Positions 1 through 7,896 of a stretch of DNA of 50,712 nucleotides are shown here, piece by piece (positions within the stretch are counted from its first letter, which is position 1; the number at the start of each line of letters is the position of its first letter). The stretch comes from Muribaculaceae bacterium. GTDB taxonomy: Bacteria; Bacteroidota; Bacteroidia; Bacteroidales; Muribaculaceae. A model generated the notes under the pieces. That model was not told where the DNA came from and searched no databases. It worked only from the letters and a program-made list of their open reading frames with translations. The translations under genes and the position numbers were made by a program. The stretch is taken from the NCBI GenBank assembly GCA_017396945.1, contig JAFQKI010000019.1, positions 1 through 50,712 of the forward strand. Reading direction: 5' to 3'.

Positions 1-109
1 CCATCAACGCCTCTGCCCGGTCAAGCTCAGACTCATAGCGCATAGCTCCGCCACATGCCGCAAGCAGTGTGACTAAGCATAATAATATGACTGCCGTTTT
101 GAGTTTCAT
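1..109 (-). CDS. Partial lipoprotein (N-terminus only)
   Basis: Only the first 36 codons lie in the window; the rest runs off the left edge. The ATG is at 109-107 and is followed by a basic, hydrophobic signal sequence with a lipobox ending LLAAC (Cys19), so the product should be a lipid-anchored envelope protein. After the Cys comes GGAMRYESELDRAEALM. In Bacteroidales this helical style often opens TPR-containing lipoproteins, but that is inference from a very short piece. Function unknown. Confidence 0.6.
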   Translation of the reverse strand, partial: MKLKTAVILLCLVTLLAACGGAMRYESELDRAEALM

Positions 110-159
110 CACCACAAAGTGAGTCATTTATTTTCACAAGTCGCCATTGGCAGTTAAGA

Positions 160-196
160 AAAACAAGAGGCTATGTCTTGGGGTGAACATAGCCTC
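160..196 (-). terminator. Intrinsic terminator of the 2-oxoacid oxidoreductase operon
   Basis: A 10-bp perfect stem (167-176 with 187-196, 10-nt loop) is followed on the minus strand by a T-rich run (TTGTTTTTC). It lies about 30 bp past the stop of the last gene of the operon. Confidence 0.75.
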
Positions 197-224
197 GATG
201 ATATGAGAGATGTGTATGATTTAA

Positions 225-761
225 TTAAGGGATAAGTGCCATGCCTCGTGTAATGGCTTCTTCGTTCATTGGAATCAGGTGGTGGTGACGTTCCGGGAGA
301 GTTTTTTTTAGCCCCTTTATAACGCTTGCCATTGGCACCATTGGTTTAGCTTTTAGGAGGGCGCCGAGCACGACCATGTTGTAGGCTTTGGCATTTTCCA
401 TGTCAAATGTAGCTTCCATTGCGTCGATGCGGTGGATTGTGATGTCGGTGCGCTTGGGTGGACGATTTACTCCGTATGGGTCATAGATCAATGTGCCACC
501 CGGTTTTATTGCGTCCTCAAATTTGTCGAGACTTTGTTGGTTGAGGATTACAGCGGTATCAAATGTGTTGAGAATTGGCGAACTGATGGGGGAGTCGCTG
601 AGAATTACGGTCACGTTGGCTGTGCCACCGCGTTGTTCTGGACCATAAGAGGGCATCCAAGAGACTTCGAGCCCGTCCATGAGGGCAGCGTAAGCCAAAA
701 TTTTACCCATTGACAAGACTCCTTGACCGCCAAAACCGGCTATTATGATTTCTTCTTTCAT
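225..761 (-). CDS. korC: 2-oxoacid:ferredoxin oxidoreductase, gamma subunit
   Basis: Gamma-type subunit (178 aa) of a cytoplasmic 2-oxoacid:ferredoxin oxidoreductase, which oxidatively decarboxylates a 2-oxoacid to acyl-CoA while reducing ferredoxin. It opens with the family hallmark EIIIAGFGGQGVLSMGK (a glycine-rich nucleotide-type loop) and has the conserved SYGPEQRGG and GxLI stretches. The start chosen is the ATG at 761, which overlaps the stop of the beta gene as ATGA; an upstream in-frame ATG at 824 would add 21 residues without family similarity and run deep into korB. It is the last gene of a ferredoxin-alpha-beta-gamma operon. Substrate (2-oxoglutarate versus branched-chain 2-oxoacids) is not decidable from this subunit. 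Confidence 0.9.
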   Translation of the reverse strand: MKEEIIIAGFGGQGVLSMGKILAYAALMDGLEVSWMPSYGPEQRGGTANVTVILSDSPISSPILNTFDTAVILNQQSLDKFEDAIKPGGTLIYDPYGVNRPPKRTDITIHRIDAMEATFDMENAKAYNMVVLGALLKAKPMVPMASVIKGLKKTLPERHHHLIPMNEEAITRGMALIP

Positions 762-1537
762 TGCTTTACTGTGTTTTTGATGTCGCCAAGAGGATATTTG
801 GCAAACATGTTTTCTTCCATCCATTTATTGGCTTGCACCGGAGTCATTTTCCAACCTGAGCTACAGGTGCTGACGATTTCAACAAGTGATGTGCCTTTGC
901 CGTCCATAGAGTTTTGAAATGCTTGTTTGATGGCATTCTTGGTTTTGCGCACGGCGGCAGGGGTGTGAACTGCTTGGCGAGTGACGTAGCACGTGCCGTC
1001 GAGTTGTGCTACAAGGCTTGTGATATTGAGTGGGTAACCGTTAAGGTCGATGCGACGTCCATAGGGGGTTGTTGAGGTCTTCATCCCTTCGAGGGTGGTT
1101 GGTGCCATCTGACCACCTGTCATACCATAAATACCATTGTTGATAAATATGATGACGATGTTTTCGCCACGATTGGCGGCGTGGATCGTCTCGCAAGTAC
1201 CTATTGCGGCAAGGTCGCCGTCGCCTTGGTAGGTGAAGACCATGCGAGAGGGATTGAGGCGTTTAACAGCGGTAGCGATTGCCGGAGCTCGACCATGAGC
1301 GGCTTCGATCCAATCGATATCTACATAGTTGTAGGCAAACACGGCACATCCTACGGGGGCAATGCCTATGGTTTTGTCCTCTATTCCCATTTCTTCGACA
1401 ATCTCGGCTATGAGACGATGTACGACACCATGGCTACAACCGGGGCAGTAGTGCATATTATTGTCGTTTAACAAGCGGGGCTTAGCGTAAACGCGATTTT
1501 CGGGCTTTATGATTTCTTCGATAGTCATAGTGGTCAT
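758..1537 (-). CDS. korB: 2-oxoacid:ferredoxin oxidoreductase, beta subunit (TPP-binding)
   Basis: Thiamine-diphosphate-binding beta subunit, 259 aa. Visible signatures are the Cys motif PGCSHGVVHRL near residue 33, VGCAVF, and the TPP/Mg motif GDGDLAAIG followed about 25 residues on by NNGIYGMTGGQ. This subunit carries out the decarboxylation and passes electrons to the ferredoxin-like subunit. The ATG at 1537 overlaps the alpha stop codon (ATGA), and the gene overlaps korC in the same way, so the three subunits are translationally coupled, fitting a fixed stoichiometry. An internal ATG three codons in is an alternative start. Family assignment is firm; 2-oxoglutarate or isovalerate-type specificity is inferred only. 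Confidence 0.92.
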   Translation of the reverse strand: MTTMTIEEIIKPENRVYAKPRLLNDNNMHYCPGCSHGVVHRLIAEIVEEMGIEDKTIGIAPVGCAVFAYNYVDIDWIEAAHGRAPAIATAVKRLNPSRMVFTYQGDGDLAAIGTCETIHAANRGENIVIIFINNGIYGMTGGQMAPTTLEGMKTSTTPYGRRIDLNGYPLNITSLVAQLDGTCYVTRQAVHTPAAVRKTKNAIKQAFQNSMDGKGTSLVEIVSTCSSGWKMTPVQANKWMEENMFAKYPLGDIKNTVKQ

Positions 1538-2625
1538 TTTTTTGCGTCGGGAAATTTGTTGTTAAACGCTTCAAGAACTTCTTGCGGATTGGGGACGATG
1601 CCTCCGAGGCGACCAAAGTGGTGAACAGGGAGATTACCTTCGACGGCAAGTCTTACATCTTCAATCATTTGTCCGGCATTAAGTTCTACCACAAGAATGC
1701 CTTTGACTTTGTCGGACAATTCTTTGATTGCCTGATAGGGGAATGGCCATAGGGTAATAGGGCGAATGAGACCTATTTTGATGCCTTGCTCTCGGGCTTC
1801 CTCGATGCTCTTTTGGCAGATGCGTGCCATAGAGCCGAATGCGACAATCAAGTAGTCGGCATCTTCGGTCATGAATTTCTCATATCTCACTTCGTTTTGC
1901 TCGATGACATGATAGGTGCGTTGGTAGCGCTCGTTGTTGCGCTCCATCTGTGCGGTGTCGAGTTCAAGAGTGGTGATGACATTGGGCTTGCGAGTCGCGG
2001 GGCGTCCTGTGATAGCCCAGGGGCATTGACGAGCGATTTCCTCGTCGGTGCGTCGCGGACGAGCCGGTGGCAACACCACTTTTTCCATCATTTGCCCGAC
2101 GATACCGTCGGCAAGGATCATGGCGGGGGTGCGATATTTAAACGCGAGGTCAAAACCTAATGTGACGAAGTCGGCCATTTCTTGGACGGTAGATGGCGCA
2201 AGCACGATTAAATGATAGTCGCCATGACCACCACCTTTTGTAGCTTGAAAATAGTCGGCTTGAGAGGGGTGGATTGTTCCAAGACCGGGACCTCCACGCA
2301 TTACGTTGACGATGAGCGCGGGTAATTCTCCGGCAGCAATATAAGAAATCCCTTCTTGTTTCAAACTCACACCCGGACTTGACGACGAGGTCATTACCGC
2401 TTTACCACAAGCGGCACCGGCATAGACCATGTTGATGGCGGCTACTTCGCTCTCGGCTTGAAGTACAACCATCCCGGTTGTTTCCCAAGGCATCTCAGCC
2501 TCTAATGTCTCAAGAATTTCGGATTGTGGGGTAATTGGGTAGCCAAAGTATCCGTCCACGCCATAGCGTATTGCGGCATGGGCGATAGCTTCGTTACCTT
2601 TCATCAATCTCACTTCTTCTTTCAT
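1534..2625 (-). CDS. korA: 2-oxoacid:ferredoxin oxidoreductase, alpha subunit (KorA/VorB type)
   Basis: Alpha subunit, 363 aa, with the pyrimidine-binding pyruvate-flavodoxin fold: MKGNEAIAHAAIRYG, the GYPITPQSEI motif, and a C-terminal transketolase-C-like half (DYLIVAFGSMARICQ, LIRPITLWPFP). Length and motifs match the KorA/VorB group, in which 2-oxoglutarate and 3-methyl-2-oxobutanoate enzymes are hard to separate by sequence; databases often name Bacteroidales members VorB. The gene follows the ferredoxin subunit gene by 29 bp and overlaps korB by 4 bp. It likely supplies succinyl-CoA or branched acyl-CoA and reduced ferredoxin in an anaerobic cell. Family certain, substrate open. Confidence 0.9.
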   Translation of the reverse strand: MKEEVRLMKGNEAIAHAAIRYGVDGYFGYPITPQSEILETLEAEMPWETTGMVVLQAESEVAAINMVYAGAACGKAVMTSSSSPGVSLKQEGISYIAAGELPALIVNVMRGGPGLGTIHPSQADYFQATKGGGHGDYHLIVLAPSTVQEMADFVTLGFDLAFKYRTPAMILADGIVGQMMEKVVLPPARPRRTDEEIARQCPWAITGRPATRKPNVITTLELDTAQMERNNERYQRTYHVIEQNEVRYEKFMTEDADYLIVAFGSMARICQKSIEEAREQGIKIGLIRPITLWPFPYQAIKELSDKVKGILVVELNAGQMIEDVRLAVEGNLPVHHFGRLGGIVPNPQEVLEAFNNKFPDAKK

Positions 2626-2654
2626 ATATTTGATATTAATTGATGATACTTGAG

Positions 2655-2885
2655 TTATTTAACAATGACGCGATATACTTCGATACATCCATCGGGGCAT
2701 ACGGTCGCACATGAGCTACAGCCTATACATGCTTCGGGGTTTTGCATATAGGCAAAATGATAACCTTTGTTATTAACTTCTTTGGGTTGCAATGCCAATA
2801 CTTTAGTGGGGCAGGCAACAACACACAAGTCGCAGCCTTTGCAACGCTCTTGATTGACGGTTACGGCACCTAAAACTTTAGCCAT
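2655..2885 (-). CDS. korD: 2-oxoacid:ferredoxin oxidoreductase, delta subunit (2x[4Fe-4S] ferredoxin)
   Basis: A 76-residue ferredoxin-type subunit with two [4Fe-4S] motifs, CKGCDLCVVACP near residue 15 and CIGCSSCATVCP near residue 53. It wires electrons from the TPP site to soluble ferredoxin. First gene of the operon; its ATG at 2885 lies about 38 nt inside a TAAATTTG -7 box. Length is normal for KorD/VorD subunits and neither cluster lacks a Cys. Confidence 0.92.
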   Translation of the reverse strand: MAKVLGAVTVNQERCKGCDLCVVACPTKVLALQPKEVNNKGYHFAYMQNPEACIGCSSCATVCPDGCIEVYRVIVK

Positions 2886-2923
2886 AGTCTATAATTGTTT
2901 TGATTGTATCTCTTTTTGCGATG

Positions 2924-2931
2924 CAAATTTA
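2924..2931 (-). promoter_or_regulatory. Probable -7 promoter box for the korDABC operon
   Basis: Minus-strand TAAATTTG matches the Bacteroidetes TAnnTTTG box. No clean TTTG is seen at the expected -33 spacing, so the call rests on the -7 element and its position upstream of korD. Confidence 0.45.
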
Positions 2932-3008
2932 ATAAAAGTTTTTGTAACTATATAGTAAATAATAAAACCTTAACCAATGGCACAGATTGTATTAAAATGT
3001 GCCGAGTT

Positions 3009-3039
3009 TTTGTTGTTAATAAATTAATGTTTAATTTTG
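3009..3039 (+). promoter_or_regulatory. Promoter of the GT2 gene
   Basis: TTTG (3009-3012), exactly 19 bp, then TAATTTTG (3032-3039): a perfect Bacteroidetes -33/-7 pair. The start site would fall about 5-6 nt downstream, practically on the ATG at 3045. Confidence 0.65.
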
Positions 3040-3044
3040 GAGTG

Positions 3045-4064
3045 ATGAAAAGCAATTTCCCTATCATAAGTATCATAATCATAGCCTATAATGAGGAGAA
3101 ACGCATTAAGAAGGCTATAAAGTCGGCAATGCGACAATCGATGAAAGAGATTGAGATTATTGTTGTCGATGATGGCTCGACCGATAGGACAGTTGAGAGG
3201 GCTATGTCGCTTGCTGGTTTCGATAAGCGAGTGAGGGTTGTGCAACATCGTGAAAATAGGGGAATGGTGTCGGCTCGTGTTACCGGAATTGAAGCTGCCG
3301 TGGGCGAGTATGTGACATTCCTTGATGCTGACGATACGCTTTGTGACCGCGCTGTGGAGGAGATGCATAAAGTTGTCCGAGAGCATGATGTAGATGTTGT
3401 GCAGATGGGGTGTTATGTTGAGATGAAACATCTGCCTAAACGATTTAGGTATTTTATACCCTCATCACGCCTTGATAAAGACGTATATGATGTTGATGAT
3501 GCGCGTGAAGTATTGTATTCGGGTAAAGCTCTGAATAATGTGTGGAGCAAACTTTATCGTCGGAAATTGTTGTTGACGGTGGGATTGCGTCGAAGCGGGA
3601 ATAATTATGGCGAGGATATAATGTTTAATCATCAGGTGTTTTCACATGGCGCGACATTGGCGACAACTGATTATTTAGGTTATAATTATCGTATGGCCGA
3701 TGCCGGATTGTCGAGACTTAATCGTTGGAGAGACGTGATGACTGCCCATGTAGAGATGTTGGACGTTATGACTGACGGTAATGAGTCGTTGCGTCGCGCC
3801 TATGCCGATCGTATAGCACAAGATATGATTTCATCAATAGCCTTAAGATTATTGAACCCATTTAACAACCGTCGATTGATAAGGCAGTTTATTACAACCG
3901 AGCTTTATGGAATAATTTGGAATAATCGAGTCTTGCCGTTGCTTGGGGATAATCGCAAGGCTTTTATAACTCGAGATGTGGATTTGATTTTTAATGAGGG
4001 TAAGAGGTTTTTGAGACAACATTATTTGGGTTGCTCATTGTCCTATCTCATGACGATAATATGA
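3045..4064 (+). CDS. Family 2 glycosyltransferase
   Basis: GT-A type glycosyltransferase, 339 aa, expected to transfer a sugar from a nucleotide-sugar donor to a cell-surface glycan. The N-terminus is classical GT2: PIISIIIIAYNEEKRI, then IIVVDDGSTDRT, and the DXD-like metal site LDADDTL near residue 93; NVWSKLYRR near residue 170 is also typical. No membrane segment is evident, so it is likely cytoplasmic or peripheral. The ORF stays open back to 2904, but the GT2 fold begins right after the ATG at 3045 and a strong promoter lies inside the upstream extension, so 3045 is preferred. It is a single gene with a terminator behind it. Acceptor unknown. Confidence 0.85.
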   Translation: MKSNFPIISIIIIAYNEEKRIKKAIKSAMRQSMKEIEIIVVDDGSTDRTVERAMSLAGFDKRVRVVQHRENRGMVSARVTGIEAAVGEYVTFLDADDTLCDRAVEEMHKVVREHDVDVVQMGCYVEMKHLPKRFRYFIPSSRLDKDVYDVDDAREVLYSGKALNNVWSKLYRRKLLLTVGLRRSGNNYGEDIMFNHQVFSHGATLATTDYLGYNYRMADAGLSRLNRWRDVMTAHVEMLDVMTDGNESLRRAYADRIAQDMISSIALRLLNPFNNRRLIRQFITTELYGIIWNNRVLPLLGDNRKAFITRDVDLIFNEGKRFLRQHYLGCSLSYLMTII

Positions 4065-4084
4065 ATATCGTGTAACGAATATAA

Positions 4085-4123
4085 CAATAGGCGGATTGTC
4101 AGAGGTTGACAATCCGCCTATTG
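4085..4123. terminator. Bidirectional hairpin between GT2 and gldN
   Basis: A 16-bp perfect inverted repeat (4085-4100 with 4108-4123, 7-nt loop) separates the convergent ends of the GT2 gene and gldN. T-runs are weak on both sides, but position and stem strength fit a shared terminator. Confidence 0.75.
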
Positions 4124-4138
4124 TGTATCTTGTGAGTA

Positions 4139-5254
4139 TTATCGACGTCTTCTTACAGAGCGCACCGGTGCGGCTGTATTGCTTGGACGATCGTTGTCGC
4201 CGTTGTCAACTCTTGCAGGGCGACGTCCGCGACTTGAGCGAGCAGGGCGATCTTCATTTTCTTGCTCATTGTTGTCAACATTGGCAGGGGCGTTTGCCTC
4301 GTTGTCGCTTGGTGCCGCGCTTGCTCCGGCACTTTGTGCGGCGAGTTCTTCACGAGTCGGAACCCATAACTTGTCTTCAAATGTGTCAAGACGACGTTGT
4401 ATGCTGTCTTGAGCTTGGCTTAATGCTGCCGAGTCGGGATAAAGTTGAGTCATGGAACGATTTTTGAGATTGCGAGTTTTGTAAATCTCACCATCGTACA
4501 TGGTCATCAAGAAATAATCATCGTAGTTGTATTGTGCCAAATTGTTGTCGTCGTCAATGAATATCTGTTGTTGTGCGAGATATGGACGCAAATCGTTGTA
4601 TTTAACCCAGAACATAGGATATTTAATGGCTTCGCCACCAAAGTCGCCTGAACGATGAAGCACAGGACACAATGCGAGAACGCGAGTCTTTAGATTGTTG
4701 CTGCGAGAGTCAAACTCCCAACGTTCGATAACGTAGTAGGACAAAACCTCATTGGCGGGAACATCGCTTTCCTCGATTGTGAATTTGGGATTTTTCTCGG
4801 TTGAGCCTTTCGCATCGGTGTAAAGGATGTGGAAACGATCGAGCATATCTTTTACTTTTAACTTGTAGTCTTCGGTAAAAATCTCACGCCCATCAAGATA
4901 TTCGTATGCCGAAATTTGATTGTTGGCAAGTAGTTTCATGATTATGCGGAAAAGGCTTTCTTGTCCTTCGATCGGCTCTTCAGGGAAATACAGAGGTGCG
5001 TTTTTATCTTGTTCCAAGTCGATTTGACGGTATATGACACGCATCCATGCAAGGTCGGCATCGGCAGGCACGTCTTCTTCAAAAAACGCTTGCATACGTT
5101 CTGTTACTTGAGGACCATCTTGGGCTTCACCTCTGCCGGGGCGTCCGTCGGTGCGACGCACGATGCCACTTGATGATGATTCTTGTGCGATTATCACACT
5201 GCCTACACCTATTAGTGCAAGAGCTATTAGAGCATATCTTTTTAACGATTTCAT
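4139..5254 (-). CDS. gldN: Type IX secretion/gliding protein GldN (PorN)
   Basis: GldN/PorN, 371 aa, periplasmic partner of the GldK lipoprotein ring of the type IX secretion system. A Sec signal peptide (MKSLKRYALIALALIG...IIAQ) is followed by the family domain, with VIYRQIDLEQDKNAPLYFP, LFRIIMKLL and FDSRSNNLKTRVLALCPV recognisable between about residues 70 and 290. The last 80 or so residues form an Ala/Asn/Glu-rich tail ending in Arg-rich runs (SSRGRRPAR, SVRRRR), probably disordered. It is the last gene of porT-porP-gldKLMN, 32 bp after gldM. Assignment is supported both by its own sequence and by the diagnostic gene order. Confidence 0.93.
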   Translation of the reverse strand: MKSLKRYALIALALIGVGSVIIAQESSSSGIVRRTDGRPGRGEAQDGPQVTERMQAFFEEDVPADADLAWMRVIYRQIDLEQDKNAPLYFPEEPIEGQESLFRIIMKLLANNQISAYEYLDGREIFTEDYKLKVKDMLDRFHILYTDAKGSTEKNPKFTIEESDVPANEVLSYYVIERWEFDSRSNNLKTRVLALCPVLHRSGDFGGEAIKYPMFWVKYNDLRPYLAQQQIFIDDDNNLAQYNYDDYFLMTMYDGEIYKTRNLKNRSMTQLYPDSAALSQAQDSIQRRLDTFEDKLWVPTREELAAQSAGASAAPSDNEANAPANVDNNEQENEDRPARSSRGRRPARVDNGDNDRPSNTAAPVRSVRRRR

Positions 5255-5286
5255 AGTTGTGTTATGTCGTAATGTCGGTTACTTAT

Positions 5287-6852
5287 TTAGTTTACAATTA
5301 CTTCCATTGGAGATAGATCGCGAGTGGTTCCGTCGGGACCTTTGGCTTTCACACGAGAGATGTAGAAGCGTTTTCCGCGAGACAATCGGCGGAATTGGTC
5401 TTTCTGTCTTTGAGAGAAGTTGGCTCCGTCAGAAACTTCGGGAATAGCGTTGCCCATTGAGTCAAAAAAGACGGTCTCAAAACTGATAACGGTAAATTTG
5501 GTGTTTAGCAATCCGTCATCAATGGCGGCTTCAAGTCCGCTTGATTGAAGTAATAAGGTTTTAGGGAACGGTTTAGATCCTTTATATCTCTCGTCATTAC
5601 CTTGAGCGTCCTTATAAGCGATAAACGGAGTGGGATCGGGTAATTTGCGAACACGGAATGTAGTTGTCGCTACAGTTTGTGAGCGTCCATCCATATTGGC
5701 GGTGACAGTGACAACTGCGTCTTTGCCTACGGCAGAGGGGCGTGCAATCCAATTGTCTCCGCTACGAGTTAAAGAACCGTTTGTCATGGTCGCTGTTACT
5801 TGGTTGTTTGCGACACCGGGGACAGAAATGCTGATGGGGTTGTCTATACCGGCATAGAGTACATTCATCATGGTCGCTGAAACGGTAGCCGAGGGCTCTA
5901 TAACAGTATATTCTGAAGAGAAATCGTGTCTCATCATTGTTCCATCGGGGCGTGGAACTTCAAGATAGCCATTATAACTGAATGTGCCGGTTGATCCGGT
6001 GACTAATTCATATATTCCTCGGTTGTTGTTTAACTTAGCTCCATTGATATATATTGCGGGACGTTGAGTGGTATCAACTGCCGCAAGAACGATGTTGGCT
6101 TGATATGCCCCACCTCTCATGACGAGACGTGATTGGGGGATAACAAATGCGTTTAGCTCGTTTACTCTCACGTCGCCTGCGTCAACGCCTGCAAGAAGAG
6201 CCGAAAGGGCTTCTCCCTCGGCATATCGTATATCGTTTTGTAGTTTGGCAAGTAATGTGACGGCGGCAACAACCGGTTGGTTCTCAAATTTGGCTTCTTC
6301 CCATTTCTGAGTTCCGATAGAGCCTTTTATCTTAACCGGAGCGGTAGATAATGCGTGTTCGATATTGGTGCGTTTGAGCGAGTCGATCATTAGTGATGAA
6401 ATGTAGCCACGATAATTGTCGATAGCAGTGCGCAATCGTTCGCCTTCGTTGTTGCCGGGAGCTAACATCACAACCGACGCGGCTTCGAGGTCGTCACGGT
6501 TTTCGATGTTGTTGGGGTCGGCATCTTCTCCATCGGCGGCAACTACAATTTGGCGTTTCAAAGAGTCAACATACTGGTATAATTGAGCTGTAACCTCTCT
6601 GACTTCAGTCGCTTTATTGAGCCAAATGGTTCCTTTGTCGGGGTTCTGTTCGGTAAATGCGACCAATTTGTTGTAGATGTCTTCATTGCGTTGTGCCACG
6701 TTGTCATTGGAGCGGTTCAGCCCTTCTTCAACTTGAGTAAAGCCATCAAGCACATCGCTCGAAACATTGAGGGCGAGCATGGCTGTGAGGACGATATACA
6801 TCAAGTTTATCATCTTCTGACGTGGAGAAAGCCTTGTACTATTTGATCCCAT
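5287..6852 (-). CDS. gldM: Type IX secretion/gliding motor protein GldM (PorM)
   Basis: GldM/PorM, 521 aa, the inner-membrane protein whose long periplasmic shaft transmits motion from the GldL motor to the GldK/N ring. The N-terminus (RLSPRQKMINLMYIVLTAMLALNVSSDVLDGF) holds the single transmembrane helix expected at about residues 16-36. A helical region then leads to several Ig-like beta domains ending in SRVKAKGPDGTTRDLSPM. Length agrees with characterised GldM/PorM proteins. It lies 25 bp after gldL. No truncation or unusual feature seen. Confidence 0.95.
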   Translation of the reverse strand: MGSNSTRLSPRQKMINLMYIVLTAMLALNVSSDVLDGFTQVEEGLNRSNDNVAQRNEDIYNKLVAFTEQNPDKGTIWLNKATEVREVTAQLYQYVDSLKRQIVVAADGEDADPNNIENRDDLEAASVVMLAPGNNEGERLRTAIDNYRGYISSLMIDSLKRTNIEHALSTAPVKIKGSIGTQKWEEAKFENQPVVAAVTLLAKLQNDIRYAEGEALSALLAGVDAGDVRVNELNAFVIPQSRLVMRGGAYQANIVLAAVDTTQRPAIYINGAKLNNNRGIYELVTGSTGTFSYNGYLEVPRPDGTMMRHDFSSEYTVIEPSATVSATMMNVLYAGIDNPISISVPGVANNQVTATMTNGSLTRSGDNWIARPSAVGKDAVVTVTANMDGRSQTVATTTFRVRKLPDPTPFIAYKDAQGNDERYKGSKPFPKTLLLQSSGLEAAIDDGLLNTKFTVISFETVFFDSMGNAIPEVSDGANFSQRQKDQFRRLSRGKRFYISRVKAKGPDGTTRDLSPMEVIVN

Positions 6853-6877
6853 CTGAGTGAGTCGATTTCTTGATTAA

Positions 6878-7864
6878 TTATAGGTTGTTGGTTGGTTCTG
6901 TCGCTTCAGGTTGTTGAGAGATCCCAGGCATTTCTCCTCCCATCATGGGTCGATACATGTTGATAGTCATCGCTGTAATCATTTTTTCATACACAGAGTT
7001 GAGCTGTTGCATGTAGCGAGCCATTTTTTCGGTTTCTTCGCAGTAGCGTGCGCTTTGAGCCGAACTCTTTTCATACATGTCGCGGATGTCTTTGATGCCA
7101 CGGTTCACGCGATCGATTGAGTCGAGTTGAGATGAAACGCTCTTGAGCTGAATTTCATAAATCGTATTCAACCCACCGATATTGCGGTTGAGGTCTTGCA
7201 TCTGTTCAACATAACCTGTAGAACTGCGAGTGATGTTTTCGGAGTTTTCGGTAATGGCGCGATAAGATTCCAACAATACGTCTGAAACTTGGTTGAGAGC
7301 TTGGGTTGTGTCTCTGAGGTGTTGCATTTCGCTTGCAATTGCCGACATCTGGTCAAGATATTGTTGTGTCGCGCTTGTCAACTCTGCCATGCGTGCAAGT
7401 TGGTCAGATGCTGCTGCCATTTTTGCGATACTCTCAGAAAGAGAACGAGTGTCATCTTCGCTAAGATTTATATTTGAAGGGATACCGGCCGCGTTGCGTG
7501 CTTGTTCGCCACTTACAGCGATACCATTAGCAGAACCATTGCCTCCTCCAGCGATTACAATGCCACCACCGCCATTGAAATCGGGGCGGTCTTCGGGATT
7601 TTTTGTTCCTAAGACAGGGAATACCTCTTCCCAATTATAGTCTTTTGGCGGACGGTCAAAAGCTGTTAAGATAAACATCAATACCTCGGTACCCATACCA
7701 ATGGATAGCAATGTGTTACCGCCCGGAAGGTGCAATATCTTGAATAGTGCTCCCCAGATTACGATAGCTGCACCAATACTATAGGCAAAGTTAAAAAATC
7801 GTTGTCCGCTTTCGCCTGAAAGGAAACGTTCGATGCTGTTTTTATATCTTTTTATTTTTCCCAT
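6878..7864 (-). CDS. gldL: Type IX secretion/gliding motor protein GldL (PorL)
   Basis: GldL/PorL, 328 aa, cytoplasmic-membrane motor component. Two helices are visible, about residues 25-45 and 51-69, with the conserved sequence ILHLPGGNTLLSIGMGTEVLMF. The membrane glutamate thought to respond to proton motive force is present (Glu60), as are Lys42 and His45. A long cytoplasmic region (about 120-310) is rich in heptad-like Leu/Met/Gln and should be coiled coil. The C-terminal tail is Met/Gly/Pro-rich. Longer than Flavobacterium GldL but in the range of PorL from Bacteroidales. It lies between gldK and gldM, as usual. Confidence 0.95.
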   Translation of the reverse strand: MGKIKRYKNSIERFLSGESGQRFFNFAYSIGAAIVIWGALFKILHLPGGNTLLSIGMGTEVLMFILTAFDRPPKDYNWEEVFPVLGTKNPEDRPDFNGGGGIVIAGGGNGSANGIAVSGEQARNAAGIPSNINLSEDDTRSLSESIAKMAAASDQLARMAELTSATQQYLDQMSAIASEMQHLRDTTQALNQVSDVLLESYRAITENSENITRSSTGYVEQMQDLNRNIGGLNTIYEIQLKSVSSQLDSIDRVNRGIKDIRDMYEKSSAQSARYCEETEKMARYMQQLNSVYEKMITAMTINMYRPMMGGEMPGISQQPEATEPTNNL

Positions 7865-7896
7865 TTTTGATGGTGATAGTTACGAATGAATAAATG

